NCBI RefSeq assembly: GCF_964204645.1
Contig: NC_134030.1
Location: 6,198,278 to 6,262,277, forward strand
Reading direction: 5' to 3'
DNA: 64,000 nt
DNA from: Tubulanus polymorphus
Lineage: Eukaryota > Nemertea > Palaeonemertea > Tubulaniformes > Tubulanidae
A model generated the notes under the pieces. That model saw only the letters and a program-made list of their open reading frames with translations, had not been told where the DNA came from and made no database searches. Both the position numbers and the translations under genes were made by a program. Of this stretch, positions 1 to 13,000 are shown one piece after another (within the stretch, counting starts at the first letter, position 1; each line of letters starts with the position of its first letter).

Positions 1-3000
1 GATGATGACAAGTTGCTGATCGACGAACCGATGACGTTACTGAAAAAAGACGTTGACGCAGATGACGTTCTATTTCGATCGTCTGCGAAACAAGGCAGCA
101 GCAAATCGAAGAAAAAGAAGAAAGATAAATCGAAAAAGACGATTACGATCGAACAGGTTTTGCCGGAGAGACCGAATCTAAGCGGAGCTGGTGACGGGAA
201 TCAACCTAATTTCCCGGATGAACAGTCTCTAGCGTCGTCAACAACTGAGTTGAGTGAAACTGAAACCAATCGAGCGATTAAAGAAAACATTTACACGTAA
301 GTCAGTGCTATTCTTAAAACAGGGTCCCTTTCACTCCTCAATTCCTTAAAAACTTCTAAATGGAAAATGTTTTTGAAGGTGCTTGAAACTCCTTTAATTT
401 GAGAAAAAAATTGCAGAAACTGCTTTAAAACTCCTTCAATGTTGAGAAATACTATATACTTTAGAAGTTGTACATTAGGCTATGCCTAAATCAGTACAGT
501 TGAAACCAGGATCATTTTGTTACCCTATTAGGAGGTTACCGAATTAGAGACAAGTAATATCTAAGATAAATGTACGCTTATAGGGCCTAAAACCACAGAA
601 TTAATGGTTTATGGAGATAAAAAGAACCGATTTAGGATGAGTACTGTACTTGTGAGGCAGGCGCTACCTTGAAATATGAAATTTTCTCCTTTAAAATTCC
701 TTATATTCAGGAATGACTGATCTGTAGGGACCCTGTTAAATGCTTTTGTAAAAACCTCTTGTATCTCACTTCTAGACCTCCCTCGGTGTTGTCTTTTTTG
801 TAGGTTTTTCATCGACTATTTCACAGCGAATGGTCCTATCGTGGCAACAAGTCCGAAGTTACAACAGTTCGTCAATGAGTGCTTTCCCGAAGAAGCAAAA
901 AAACTTGTCATGGATAAAGGAGGAATCGCGAAATTTCTGATGCAAAATTTGAAATTCGCCATGATTGAAGATGTGTTGTGTTTAGTAAAAGATGCCATGC
1001 AAGGTCGAAAAATCGCCAACGAACGGAAGTATGGTAATGCAATGACGTCTTCTGCTAGTTATCACGGCGATGTGACATCATCAGTTCATTACCTCTGGAA
1101 TGACAATTTTGCCCGAACTGAAAGTAATTTAATGGCGTCTAGGTCACACAGTAATAGTGTAGCATCTTTAAAATCTGATACGAGTGAAGGAAAACAAAGC
1201 GCTCGATCATCATCAGGAGAACTTCATATGAAACCTTGTTCGACTCCTGCTCCTATCGTGGATAGTACACTTCATTATTCAGACGTGGCTTCTTCTTCTG
1301 TTTCTAATTCTTACGCAGACATTGGTAAATTGGATGATTTTACCTTACCACCATCTGCTTTACAACAATCTACAAAGAGTGATCTAGGCGGGATAGGTTT
1401 GGACGATTTCGCATTACCTCCTCCTCTGGGTGTTCTAGACAGTGATTATACCCTCCCGCCACCCGTTGCTAATTGGTCAACTGCTGATACGCCATCTACC
1501 CGGTCTCAAAAAGATGTTAGTCAGTCACTGGTAGGTGATACTACGATGACACAATCAGGAAAAAGAGGATCTCATCACGATGTTGTTGTTCTAGACAGTG
1601 ATGTCTGGTCGACTCCGGATATTGGTAACTTACAGGATGAAATTCAAAGAAACGTTATTGGCAGCGGACGAATGAATCGGACGGCTAGTCCTGCGTCAAC
1701 TTCTAGCGGAATTTCAGATAATGGACTGCTGTTTGGTGCCATGAAAAGTAATAAAAAGTCGAAAAAGAAGAATCCATCCGACAACAAGAATACAGAACCT
1801 AAGAAACCTTCCTCCATCTGTTCGGATTCATCGCACTCAGAAATTGCATCACCAGTCAGAAACTCTTTGATTAAAGACAGTGGATTATTGTTTGGAATTA
1901 AACCGAATAAGATTAACAATAGTGAACTTAAATCCAAATCGAAATCTGAAGCTGCATTTGAAACAGAACCAATTCTGACGTCGGATTCGTTTATGACTCC
2001 GGAACAATCAGCCTACGTACAACAGACCGAGTGCGATGAGAAATATATCAGAGATTTAACTGAATCGTTGACAGCTGAACTCGAAACACGTCCGACATTT
2101 TTGAATAATCCGAACTTACGCGAGAACATAGAACAACAAATACGTAGTGATCTATATCGTAGCGGTAGAACATCATTGGATGTCAGTTCCGATGATATAT
2201 CACGTTCCTCGCTGACCAATACGGAACAAGCTATTCCGAGCTGTGTAGCAGAGGTGTCTGTTCAATGCGGTGGCTCGAGTGTGGACTACGTCTCATGCTC
2301 GGTGCAGACGGATGAAATGGTCGATCATATCGAAAAAGAAGCTCTGAAAAGGCAACTGAATGAACTGTTAAATCAGTATTCGACGTTACAGTTTGACAGT
2401 ATATTACAGCAGAAGCAGAGTAAGGAGTTGGTTGACAGGTTTCAGGTTAGTGATAGCTCTAGTCCGATGGTTTGATTTGTTATATGAGACCTCTAATGAT
2501 TTTGAACTTTAAGGAGGAACAAAAGAAATCGATAGCGCTTGAAGAACTGAATCATAAACAGCTAGTAGAAATGGAAGTGTAAGTAGTTTTATAACAGCTA
2601 GCAGGACTTACTGTAACTGTGAACATTTGTAATTTGATTTTTGATGCCGATTTTTAGGTTGCGTACATTGAATTCAAGCACACAGCAGCAGTTTGAAGAT
2701 CTGAAGAGACAGTGGTAATTATTATTTTACGTGCATCGCTTTCTTTAAAAGTGATCATTCCAGGTCATTTCCCTTTTTTCACCGTATTCTATTGTTTCAT
2801 TCAGCCAAGCCGTGTTGAAAGACCAGGAATGCAAACAGAAGGAAAACACTCGGATGATGGTAGATTTCATTCGTGAGCAACAACGCGCGAGAGACGCCGA
2901 GGTGGCGTTGCTCGAAATGAGGAAAACTATCGGTTTTCAGAACCTGTCTCGCAGTTTACATGACACTGAGAGATACATCCTCAAAATAAGAAAAATTATT

Positions 3001-5423
3001 GAATGGTGAGTTAGATTTATCACCATTAATAAGACACTATATCCATGTAGAGACAATAATAAGAAAAGAATCCCACAATACCAACAAAAAATTATAGTAA
3101 GTCTTAAAATATTTCATTGAGCTAGTAGTTTATTTTCAATGTTTCTATTAGTCATCTTCAGAAATAGTGAGTTCGGTTTTTTAGGTAAAGAACATTGAAG
3201 AATTCAAGCCAATTGATATTGTTATTGTCTGATTTTAGCTATGAACTGTATAGGCGTGAGGTTCCAACAGAAGTTTTCGATTGTTTAAGACAGTGGACTG
3301 AAACTAAAGAGATTATTGCTGAAACTATCAATACAACTATAAAGGTATTATGATTCTGAATGTCAAATTCTCTCATAAAAAACTCCTGTGCATCCTCAGC
3401 ATATTGTATTTTGTATGAACCTGTTTTTGTCTTGTTGTTAAGTTGAAGTTTCCGGAATGGATAAATGTTGTTAAGAACGGCGCTCATCTGTCAATGTTCC
3501 CCGAAGCAAACATTCTCCCGTTGCCACCACCAAAACCTAGTTTGCTTCCTAAAAACGTAAGCAGATTTGCACAGATTTGCACAGATTTGCAGTTTTCAGT
3601 GTTGACTGAGTTAAAATTTTGTGAAAATGATATATTTATTTTTCTAGCTCGATATATTCCAACAAAGTGGTGTAGTTCCACCCAGTTTACCTACAGATAG
3701 TGATGAATCATCCCGGTCCACGCCACCTCTGATGGTGAGAATGAAATAATAACCTTTTCATTTGTCAGTCAGGATGGCCGCTTTCCTGGAGAATCACAGA
3801 ATTTTCTTCTCTTAAAAAAATTCAACGAATTTTGTAAAAAAAAAAAAAAGAAGCTAAATATCACAGAAATTTGTTAAAATTGCTATATCACGCGTATGAT
3901 CAAACAGTTTCCAATCTATGTCTTACGTTTTTGACGTGTTAATTGAATTCTTTAATTAGAATTCTTTAATTAGAATTCTTTAGTTAGAATTAGAATTTAG
4001 TTGAATTCTTAGCGGATTGAGTCAGGGAAAACAACGTACATTTCAAGGAATAGTCTGGGATAAAGCAAGAAGTAAAATAAAAGTGGCCACTGACCCTGTT
4101 TGTATCACTTTAATTCACTGATTATTAAAGTAAAATTACAGAACTTTCACTTTCAATATTTCACCATTTCAGCCAACCCCCTCTGCAGCTGGAGGAATTG
4201 AAATGTCTTCGAGTGCGAATAGTTCAAATTCACCGAGTCCAATTCCGTCACAACCTATCCAACCCAAATTGATGAATGGTCGTAGCCGTCGCCGTGGCGA
4301 TAAATCTAATTCAACAATGGACTCAGGACTAGTTCAACCGAATACAGGTTAATACAAGTACATTTTCTTTTCTTCAAGTTCTAGAATTCAGCGTTTGAAC
4401 TTTTAATCTATCGTGTTTTTATGTTTGTAGTCCGGCAGCCTACAACGTCAGGTGTTGCCGCATCTGTGCGGGTGACAGGTGCTACGGCTATGACGGCACC
4501 ACCCCCTGGATTATCTGCACCCCCGGGGTCAGCAGCGTCCTTAATGTTTCCAAACCAGCCGAAAAAACAACCAATGCAAAAGAAAGGAAACTTTGACCGA
4601 ATTGTCGCGGCGATCGGTAAACGATTTCAGAAATATTCCAAGTGCGTTTTCAATCCCGATTTTGCTTGTTATCTCAGCCACTTACCTGGTAATCGGGGAA
4701 AAGTCAGCAAATTTTCTTCAAAAAAGTCAGGGAATTTTGTAAAGAAGCTAAAAATCAGGGAAAAGTTTGACTGTGTTTATTGATTCCATTCTCAACAGAT
4801 CAAGTCAGTAAAAACAACGTGTACATCTAGGAAATAGTCAGAGAAAAGTTAGGGAAAAAGCAAGTCAGATTAAAGTGGCCAGCCTGTTTGAGTTTACTGG
4901 TTGTGATCATAATTTAACAATTTTTTACAGAGCTGAAGTAAGTAACTTATTGAGTATTGTTCGTGTATCAAACGGCGGAACTTTAGAAGGTTTGAAACTT
5001 GAACAGATTATCTCATCGGTCGAGCGATTGGTCACAGAAAACGATCAAGCTATTCATAAACCGGTACGTTTCAATAAATTCCTGAGGTGAAAAAACGATT
5101 CTGAGTTGTACGAAAAACTCCCCTAAAATATCTTTTGTCATGTGTTGTAGAATGTTGAAGATGACGACCCTTGCGTTATATGTCATGACGATATGCATCG
5201 TCATAACACTAGACAACTGGAATGTGGACATCTCTTTCATAAGTTTGTAAGTATATAATCGTGCAATAGTGACTACTATTAAATCGATACTGTGTTCATT
5301 GAGTTATATGAGATTTTCCTCTCTATTTTATAGTGTTTGGATAAGTGGCTCAAAGAACAGAAAACCTGCCCGACATGTCGTAAACTAGTTCTTTTACCAG
5401 AAGAGTTTCCGAGATTAGCATAG
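1..5423 (+). CDS. TTC3/DZIP3-type RING-H2 E3 ubiquitin ligase, 3' part
   Basis: The window opens inside this gene. Thirteen exons join in phase: 1-296, 804-2445, 2514-2578, 2658-2714, 2805-3005, 3239-3344, 3443-3556, 3648-3734, 4173-4347, 4431-4641, 4931-5063, 5151-5246, 5334-5423 (TAG), giving about 1090 visible residues. The order is: a Lys-rich linker; a conserved block with KGGIAKFL and MIEDVLCL; a long Ser-rich disordered segment; a coiled coil (about 2330-3344); the EWINVVKNGAHLS motif; a Pro-rich linker; and a C-terminal RING-H2 finger. The RING reads CVIC, then CGHLFH, then CPTC, followed by LLPEEFP and the stop. This C-terminal layout is typical of TTC3 and DZIP3, which transfer ubiquitin from an E2. 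The expected N-terminal TPRs would lie upstream of the window. Which of the two vertebrate paralogues is closer cannot be decided here. Exon boundaries are inferred from splice consensus and phase. Confidence 0.82.
3070..3175. mobile_element. Half of a foldback MITE, in an intron
   Basis: This stretch of the intron between exons 3005 and 3239 resembles the left arm of the foldback element at 61034-61260. Shared features are an AATCCCACAAT core, a GAGCTAGTA segment and a CTTCAG block in the same order. Only one arm is recognisable, so this is probably a decayed or solo copy. Confidence 0.45.
3556..3592. repeat. Short tandem repeat
   Basis: About three copies of an ~11-bp unit (CAGATTTGCA) start at the splice donor following the exon ending at 3556. 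Confidence 0.7.
3770..4098 (+). mobile_element. hAT-like MITE copy 1
   Basis: A non-coding repeat with inverted ends: CAGGATGGCCGC on the left and GTGGCCACTGACCCTG on the right. Internal motifs (AATTTTGTAAA, CAATCTATGTCTTAC, GATTGAGTCAGGGAAAA) recur in the copies at 4684, 53765 and 54864 and, inverted, at 7760. The CAGGGTGGCCAC-type end resembles hAT transposons. No clear 8-bp target duplication is seen. An internal ~15-bp tandem repeat (GAATTCTTTAATTA) lies at about 3945-4000. Confidence 0.55.
4684..4889 (+). mobile_element. hAT-like MITE copy 2
   Basis: A second, shorter copy of the family at 3770, filling most of the intron 4642-4930. The phrases CAGGGAATTTTGTAAAGAAGC and AAAGCAAGTCA and the terminal GTGGCCAGCCTG are kept. 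The left end is degenerate. Confidence 0.5.
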
Positions 5424-5657
5424 ATTTTCACTGCTGTTATTGTTATGTATATTTGTTTTTCTCTTTATTAATCATTTTCCGTTCATCATTGCCTTTGATG
5501 TGGTTAGATATTCTCAGAACTGTTGCAATTGTCTCGAATGTATTTGAAGATGACATACTTAGAAAGTTTGTAGTTTGTAGAGGTTCTGCCCGGAAAAGTG
5601 CTTCCGATATTGGTTAGTTTCGAAATTTTACCTTAAATGACTTACAAACTATGTTTT

Positions 5658-5663
5658 AATAAA
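5658..5663 (+). promoter_or_regulatory. Candidate poly(A) signal of the RING-ligase gene
   Basis: AATAAA, 235 bp after the TAG stop. Further AATAAA-like sites occur around 6020-6030, so the true 3' end is not fixed. Confidence 0.4.
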
Positions 5664-7101
5664 TTAAGAAAATTATCAATTTTTTAAGTCAATCCCTGTC
5701 CTGCCTCAGGCCAATCACACAGTTTATGGTGTGTTGAATTGATTCAAGAGTTATACAGAGTCCTGTCCTGAGTTCAAGTGTTTATTTTTTTAACTGTTCA
5801 GTAAGCATGTTTATGTTGAACCAACTGAATTTTATTAAGTGTGAATTGGCCGAGTCAATTTAGTATTAAATGTCTTCTGAATACAGAGAAAAGGCGAATT
5901 ATTTTAAACTGCTGGTTAGTGTAGATTATTAGGGTTGGATCCATAGAGAAAATAGGTAAATAAAAGTGCTTTTCATTATTTTGCATTTAGTATAAATATC
6001 TATTTTGCTTATCGATACAATGAATAAATATATTTTGATAATTCCAACTAAGAGTTATTTCATTTAGTTTCTAGGTCTTTAGTACCATTCAGCTCCAAGC
6101 TGGTTAATAGTGGTATTAAGACATGACTGATGAAAATGATGTTGACATTCTCCTGACAACTCATTGTGGAACCAGAATCCTTTAGATAACTAAGATAACG
6201 CTAAAATCTATCACCAAAATATATTTCACCGTAAATTGCAAACTCAAAAATAATTGAAAAGTACAATATATCAAATTACAAATAAATCCTTGTAGCTATA
6301 TCTATGTAATGTACACTTCAAAATGTATAGAAATTAAAATATCACCCAAATAAGGTAGTAACAAACTTCTATAATTATCACAATATAGCTTTGACACAAA
6401 TAAGAACAACCATTAACATTGTTACTTGGTAATGTTTTTGTAAAAACATTTAAGAACATATATTTCTGGATGAATAATAAAAATTTACAACAAAACTAAA
6501 CAAAAAATAAAAGTAACATTTCAACAAAATATATACAGGAAAACGGGACAAAACAAAAAATGCCTACAGTTTGCATATTTGAATGTGCTGCTATTTATGA
6601 AATAATCCTTAATGAAAATTGTTTGAATTAGACTAATGATCGGATTATCAAATAATGGCACATTATAATTAATCTCAATTTTGTAGTACATGTATATACA
6701 AAGCATGTTGGTTTATTATGGTTAAGCATTGTGGAATATATATATATGTATGTTTATTAACAGTAGGCTCAAATTCCAAACGGCAAGAAGAAAATTCTGT
6801 ATAGTAGATTTTCTTCTTCGAAAAGATTTTTGAAATATGATTGTCAACCACAAAATAAGAGATTTGAGCCTGCCTTTAACTGGATAGAGATTCAGAAATA
6901 CACATTCATAGAAAGAATAAAGGCTTGGTATTTGATAGTTATCACAGTTTAACAAATAGACTCTAGTAGCAAAACAAGAGATTCATTCTATATTTACAAT
7001 ACATGTATTATGCTTTTTCTATTACCAAAAGCCTTAATATTTGAGATATTTAGTTTTCAAGCCAAAATGGAAAAAGACATTTCTACGGAGAATTAGAAGC
7101 A
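5664..7101. other. AT-rich gap between convergent 3' ends
   Basis: This stretch separates the 3' ends of the RING-ligase gene (+) and the SAXO-like gene (-). It is AT-rich, with no conserved reading frame and no recognised repeat. Confidence 0.6.
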
Positions 7102-7107
7102 TTTATT
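7102..7107 (-). promoter_or_regulatory. Poly(A) signal of the SAXO-like gene
   Basis: AATAAA on the minus strand, about 125 bp after the TAG stop at 7231-7233. It is the nearest canonical signal. Confidence 0.5.
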
Positions 7108-7230
7108 CCAGATTGTTATCGTCAATGACAGTAGAATCCACCCTGCGCAGTTCCTTCTGTTCCACCTCGCTTTGATTAGTTCTAACTACTGCGAGAAAAG
7201 CCATGATGTCTACCATATTCGTACTTAGCT

Positions 7231-9581
7231 CTATAAAGTAGCAGTAACTAAGTGACAACCGGTGTCTAATTTAGCTTTTCTCGCCTCTTCTCGAGCTTTC
7301 TTACGTTCGGCTCGACGTTGCTTAATCTGTTGTTGAAGCAGGAAAACTTGCGCGCGACACAGATTCACTTTCAGCGGTTGATAATCGGCCTGGTGAATCG
7401 TCGTGAAATCGTGTTTACCTTTACTCGCGATTGGTTTCGCTTCCGGTTTGAAACTTTCGCGAATTTCGGCGTTCTGCGGAACGGTGTACGTGCGATGAGT
7501 AGTCGATGTTACTTCGGCTAGTTTATCGATCTTGGGCATTACGGCGTATTTATAAGCCTCGTGGAAATCGCCCAACCTGTATCTCTGTTCAGGTTTATAT
7601 GCTTTAAACTGCTCCATGTAGTGCGTATTCTTCTCGAAGTTTCCTGCTTTTCCTCGTATCGCTTGACGCGGTGGTAGTGCTCGATTGTTTTGCGCATCGC
7701 TCAAATCTTTCGGTGTATATACAGCCTGAAAATAGAGAATTGTATTAGGTGGAGACATCCAGGGTGGCTACTTTTATTTGACTTGCTTTTTCCATGACAT
7801 GCACATTGTTTTCCCTAACTTGATCTGGTAAAATTGTTTGATTTTATACGCAATCTAAAATTTCCCTGACTTTTGGCTTTTTTTTACAAAATTCCCTCGC
7901 ATTTTTAAAGAAAAGATATTTTCAGGGTTTCGGGGATTTGCTTACACGTTGCCAAGTGACTCCATCCATTGGAACTGTTGGTGGTTCATAAGTATAATCG
8001 CCTAACTTTGCTGCTGGGGGTCGTTTGTGAACTGCGACATCATATCCTTGATATTGATTCATCTGTTCAGTTTCCAAATAAGATCTTAAGTGAAGAAGAA
8101 CAGAGTTAGATTATTGAATGAAAGAAATTCAATACAGAATTTGGCTTTCATTAGATGATTATATATTATTTACTTTCTGTTAAATCGTAGATCAATAGTT
8201 GTAGGCGCTGGTATAGCCATATCGGGTCTGAGCGGGTAGTGCTGCGTATAGTCCGGAAAATCGTACATCTGCTGGGTTTGACCCATGAATTTACCACGAT
8301 TTCCTATTCCCAGTTCGCTCTTCTGGTAAATACGTTCGGCTCTCTGAGCACCGTCGGGTATATCCTTATACGTGTCTCGATGTGTAGTTAACATATCCAG
8401 AGAACCTGATGTTGTAGACAACATATGAGAAATTAGTTGATTGAAAATCGTTGTATCGGGAAGCAGATTTATTAGACTCACCTTCGATCTTTAGGTTTCC
8501 ATCTTTCATTTTCATCATTTCTGGTTTAGGAGCATATGCCCCTGGAAAGGATTGTTGCATTTCTGTTTTCGGTACCCGAGTGCGGTCTGGATACAGTATT
8601 GAACCTAAAGACGCCATCAAATTGTTGTTCATCATACCTTCTTTTAAATTTTCAAAATTGATTTTTTCAGAATTTCTTCTTTACCTGTAAAAGTTGGTAA
8701 ATCCCCATATCTATAATTGATTGGTGGTGTCCAGGTTTTGAAGGTTTCTTTATTCGTAGTTCGATCGTCAAATAATCCTGGTGTCCTCCTAGCAAAACAA
8801 AAACAGCAAACTCATGAAAAAAGGTTATTGGAGTATTATCCAAACATATCAATCCTATATGTTCACATACTTGCGCCGCCCTCTGTGAGCTCCTTTTTGA
8901 ACGACGTAATGTTCAGGCTCCTGCTCTTTCGGAGTGTAGGTTTGTTGATAAAATGTTGTGCCATCAAATTTCACCTTTGGAGGTGTGTATTTTTGCTCCT
9001 AGAAGATATTTCATTTTTATTCATGAGTACCGTATGCAGACAATCAATTTCAACAGAAATCCAGGGATTGGTAAAATGATGTTTAAGATACTGTAGGCCC
9101 TAATCTAAAAATGAAACAAACCTTTTGGAAACCTTCCGGTCTCTTGTGTTCATTGACATCGTGACCCTTATAATCTTTTCTTTGATTCGTATTGTAATCA
9201 CCAGGGGGCGGTAGAAAATGAGGGGTTGGAGGAGGACGTTTGCTAGATCGTGGTTTCTGAGGTTTAGCATGGAATGTTGACTGATAATCAGTCAGTGGAA
9301 TCTCTCCTGGTGGAAGTTTCGGTAGAGTTTGACGTCCTTTTTGGCAATCTTTATGATGAATGTGACGACTACAATTAGAAATTGCATCTGATAAATTATT
9401 CCAGTACTCGCAATGAGAAGATTTCCACCTCCATTCATCAAAATGTAGAGAAGACTTACCCGCAATCGCAGAGTTCACAGTAACATTTTACATCAGGAAA
9501 TTCTTGCATCAAAATCTCCAGCTCAGATTCATGTAAAGAACTGGCAGTTGAAGGCACCGACTCACATGTTTTTGGTGCCAT
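7231..9581 (-). CDS. SAXO/FAM154-like stabiliser of axonemal microtubules
   Basis: Eight coding exons in phase on the minus strand: 9581-9460, 9368-9122, 8998-8871, 8788-8685, 8637-8482, 8405-8174, 8084-7946, 7725-7231 (TAG), about 540 residues. SAXO proteins bind along ciliary and centriolar microtubules and protect them. Support: an N-terminal Cys-rich signature, CYCELCDCGRHIHH, very like the CxCELCxCGRH start of SAXO1/2; then repeated short units of the form DYxxxF / YTPP / KP (for example TDYQSTFHAKP, DYNTNQRKDYKG, NYRYGDLP, YQGYDVAVHKRPPA, LGDYTYEPP) typical of the family's Mn-type repeats. The C-terminus is a basic Arg/Lys/Ala-rich helix near 7260-7340. It is somewhat longer than vertebrate SAXO1. 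The ATG follows stop codons and opens the conserved N-terminus. It lies head-to-head with ODAD4, another axonemal gene. Confidence 0.75.
7760..7940 (-). mobile_element. hAT-like MITE copy 3, inverted
   Basis: Inverted member of the family at 3770, inside the SAXO-like intron 7726-7945. It begins CAGGGTGGCTAC on the plus strand and carries the complements of TCAGGGAAATTT and the AAGCAAGTCAAATAAAA end. Its inner end lies within a few bases of the splice donor of the exon ending at 7946. Confidence 0.5.
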
Positions 9582-10010
9582 TTTGATAAACTAAAAAAGT
9601 TTAAAAATTGATTGCAAAAATGATGTCGTATATCGACATTGTCATTGACTGTTGTTAGTTAAGGATTTCTAATAAAATGATGAAATTCATTAGCCTAGCC
9701 TAAATCAAAATCAAGGCGCTGCACATTAACACTATTTCTATTTGCACATAGGCCTACTATTTCGACTCGATACCTACTAAATTTAACAATTCCGATTTAT
9801 CTGAATATTCCACTGACCTGATTTATGCCGTGGTATTAAACAATAAATATATTCTCGAACTGTCAAATTAGCCTAGATTGTTTACATTAGCAACCCAAGC
9901 TGTGAATCAAGCACTGGGAAAACGGCGGAACTGGCCTCGGACACACTCGGAGCGGAACGGACGTGGCTGACGGCTGAGCGCGGGGAATTCGAGCGTCTGC
10001 ATTTTTGAAA
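9582..10010. promoter_or_regulatory. Bidirectional promoter region, SAXO-like / ODAD4
   Basis: The two start codons diverge across 429 bp that hold no coding sequence. The right-hand part (9895-9995) is locally GC-richer with CpGs, as in a small promoter island. A candidate X-box lies at 9880-9894. Both products are axonemal, so co-regulation by a ciliary programme is plausible. No transcription start evidence is available. Confidence 0.5.
9880..9894. promoter_or_regulatory. Candidate RFX X-box
   Basis: GTTTAC-ATT-AGCAAC. The right half matches the RGYAAC half-site exactly and the 3-nt spacer is allowed. The left half deviates from GTNRCC. It sits between two ciliary genes, which is where an RFX site would be expected. 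Confidence 0.4.
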
Positions 10011-13000
10011 ATGGCGATGATGATGATGATGTACGACGAAATCGATTCAAGCGATGATGCCTCTATTCGCGGCAACTTTCAAGGCTATTTCGCCGAAGGA
10101 GAGTCTTTATATCAGCACAGAGATTACGAAAAAGCCGCTCAAAGTTATACAACGGTAGGTTTTTATTGCAACTGGCAATGAGGACCCCTTTCGTAAATCT
10201 TATTAAATAAAGAAGGGAGAAACCCATCAACAATGCCAACTTTGCAGTACTGTTTAAAAGATCAATAATAAATTCAGAGATTCTTTCAATAAATCAATAA
10301 TTTTTAGGCTTTAGAATTCAAGCCACTGGATCGCGAGTGTTTGGTGGCCAGATCGAAATGCTGGCTCCAAATTGGAGAAGTTGAAAAGGCATTATCCGAC
10401 GCAGAGGAATCGTTATGCGGCGAAAATAAAACTTATCATAAAGTAACTCTGAATTTTCATTTTTTAATCTTATTCAGTATCTCGAGAATTCAGAAATTCA
10501 ACTTGTTGATGTAAATTTGAAAACGTTGTAGTTTCACATCTCTGGAATCTACCTAATAGTTAGTTACCTAATCGTTGGTGGTAAGCTTTTTATAATCGGA
10601 TCGGCTTATACCAACGTATATGTAGTTTGTGAAAATATCCGATCGTGAAACTAAACCACAGACAGGTTACTGACTAGAATCTACCCTAACTATTATTAGA
10701 CGTTTCGGCACATCCTGCTATGGTCCCTAGATCAGCTAATCAGTCATCATATTGATATCCACGGAAATAGTATATTCCACCTGTCTTGATATTCAGTGAT
10801 TGATATTCTATGACTTCAGGGTTTATACCAGAAAGCTGAAGTATTGTATAGTATGGGTGAATTTGAGTTGGCGTTAGTATTCTATCATCGGGGCCACAAA
10901 CTGCGTCCAGAACTCAGCGAATTTAGACTCGGAATACAAAAGGCGCAAGAAGCGATCACTAACGCATGCGGCTGCCCGCAAAAACTGAAACTTACGAAAG
11001 ATGGCGATCTTTCTTTTTATAAACAGCACAAGGTAATTCCATCAAAAATACCGTATTGATAAAAAGCTCTCGTGTCAAATAATGAAGATTTCTTGACAAG
11101 TCTTGGCACGTAGGTAGGGACAACTTGTTATCTAAAAAAATTATTTCGAATGGCCCTTTTTGATTTAGAACGACAATGCTCGGAGTTTCGCTGTTTACGC
11201 GTCAGCGATGCGCTCCCATCATAATAGTAGAGCTAATACAACCAGTCGGCATCGGTCAACAACCGGTCGAGATGTGAAACCAGCCGAAAACCAGAAAACT
11301 GTCGAAACATTGCTGGGTGAAATGTACGGTGATAAACTGTTTCTAGAAAAACTACTGAGCGAGACCAGCAAGGGTAAGCCAACTCCCGTATCAGAGTTAA
11401 AACGAACTTCCGGATGAACTAAGCATTCAGCGGATTGGGGTGGTCACGGGGATCCGAACCTACGTCTTTTCACTAAGGTTGCCGTTTCTTCAACCAGAAA
11501 TAGATACTTGACCTACAGATTTGACACTTATCCTATTGGAAATCGCATCTTTTTTTGTTCATTTCTTTTTTAAAAAAGTCACCAGACATGGCTGCTTTAT
11601 CCAAGAAATGCATTTTTGTGTGGACCCCGGCCCTCCAATTTTCCTAGATTCGCCTCTGCTCCTCAGCTGGCGGGAACTTTTAATATTCGTTTACAGTTAG
11701 TATTGTCAAAGGAGATTACGATGGTAAAATACAAGAGGCGATCAAAGACGGACTTCGTTATTTGGATTCGAGAACGGAATTTTGGAGACAACAGAAACCG
11801 ATCTACGCTCGGAGATTTGAACGACAGGATCAGAGAAGGCAGTTTACAGTACCAGGCTCACATCAATGTTACGCTATTACAGAAATAGAACGTATCGATC
11901 AAGGTTCGATTATCTGTGGTTTTCAAACTTTTTTGCAGCTTCGGGGTTTCCTTAAACGGGATTTTTCTGTATCATAGCTTTGGAAATGCACCAGCCCAGC
12001 GAGGCGCTGAAACGGGCTCGTGCTTGTCTGAAAACGGCTGGTAGTTGGACCCTGTCTCAGTGTCCTCGTCTACCGGAGATCAGGGCTAATCTACACAGTT
12101 TGATCGGTAACGCTTATCTGGAGATGGATAACTTTAAACTGGCTTTATTTCATCACAGACGAGACAGAGAAATATCGTCACAAATGTAAATATCGGAAGT
12201 TTTTTAGTTTTTATTCGCCCTTACGCGTGAAGTGGTCCTAAAGAAACTTATATGTTTTTGTTATTTTCTATATGATAAAGCTGCTGCGAAGAAGGACTAT
12301 CTCGTAGTTTAGACAATATTGGACGCGTTTTCGCCAGATGTGGTCAATTTGAACAAGCTATTACTGTGTAAGTCTCCTAGGACAACCGTTTCATTAAAGG
12401 GTAATACGTAAAAAGAGTCCACTGGCTCTAGCCCTGGGCGCAAAAACACAAAGCATATGCAAAGCTAAAGCTTCACAAATACATTTGAATAATACGTTGG
12501 CAAAATTATTGAATTGTCTATAGTTACTGATTGATACTACATGTATGAGCTTACCCCAAAATCCAGAATTTTCAATATATGATTTATATTTACAATTTCC
12601 TACTCTTTTACGCGTTGAAATACCTATTTCATAAGAAAATACAAACTCAGAATCCTGTTGAGTTTCCGTCGGCGATTTTCTCAACATTGTCGACCACTTT
12701 CTGTAATACTCACTAGAGAATCTTTTTCTTTGCTCAGGAACTACCCCATATACACATGTATAATCTCTCTCTATATGATTTGACTTAAAGATGGGAAGAG
12801 AAGAAACCGCTTGTGAAGGGTAGTCTTGAACAGGCTTGGATCAGCCATGAATTAGGCCGCTGTTATTTGGAACTGAAGGATTTCGACAGCGCTAAAACCT
12901 ACGGCGAAAAGGCTTTGCTATCAGCACGGGAGGCCGGCGATAACGTATGGTGCATGAACGCTTGGGTTCTTCTCGCTCAAAGTCATGGTGAATATTATTC

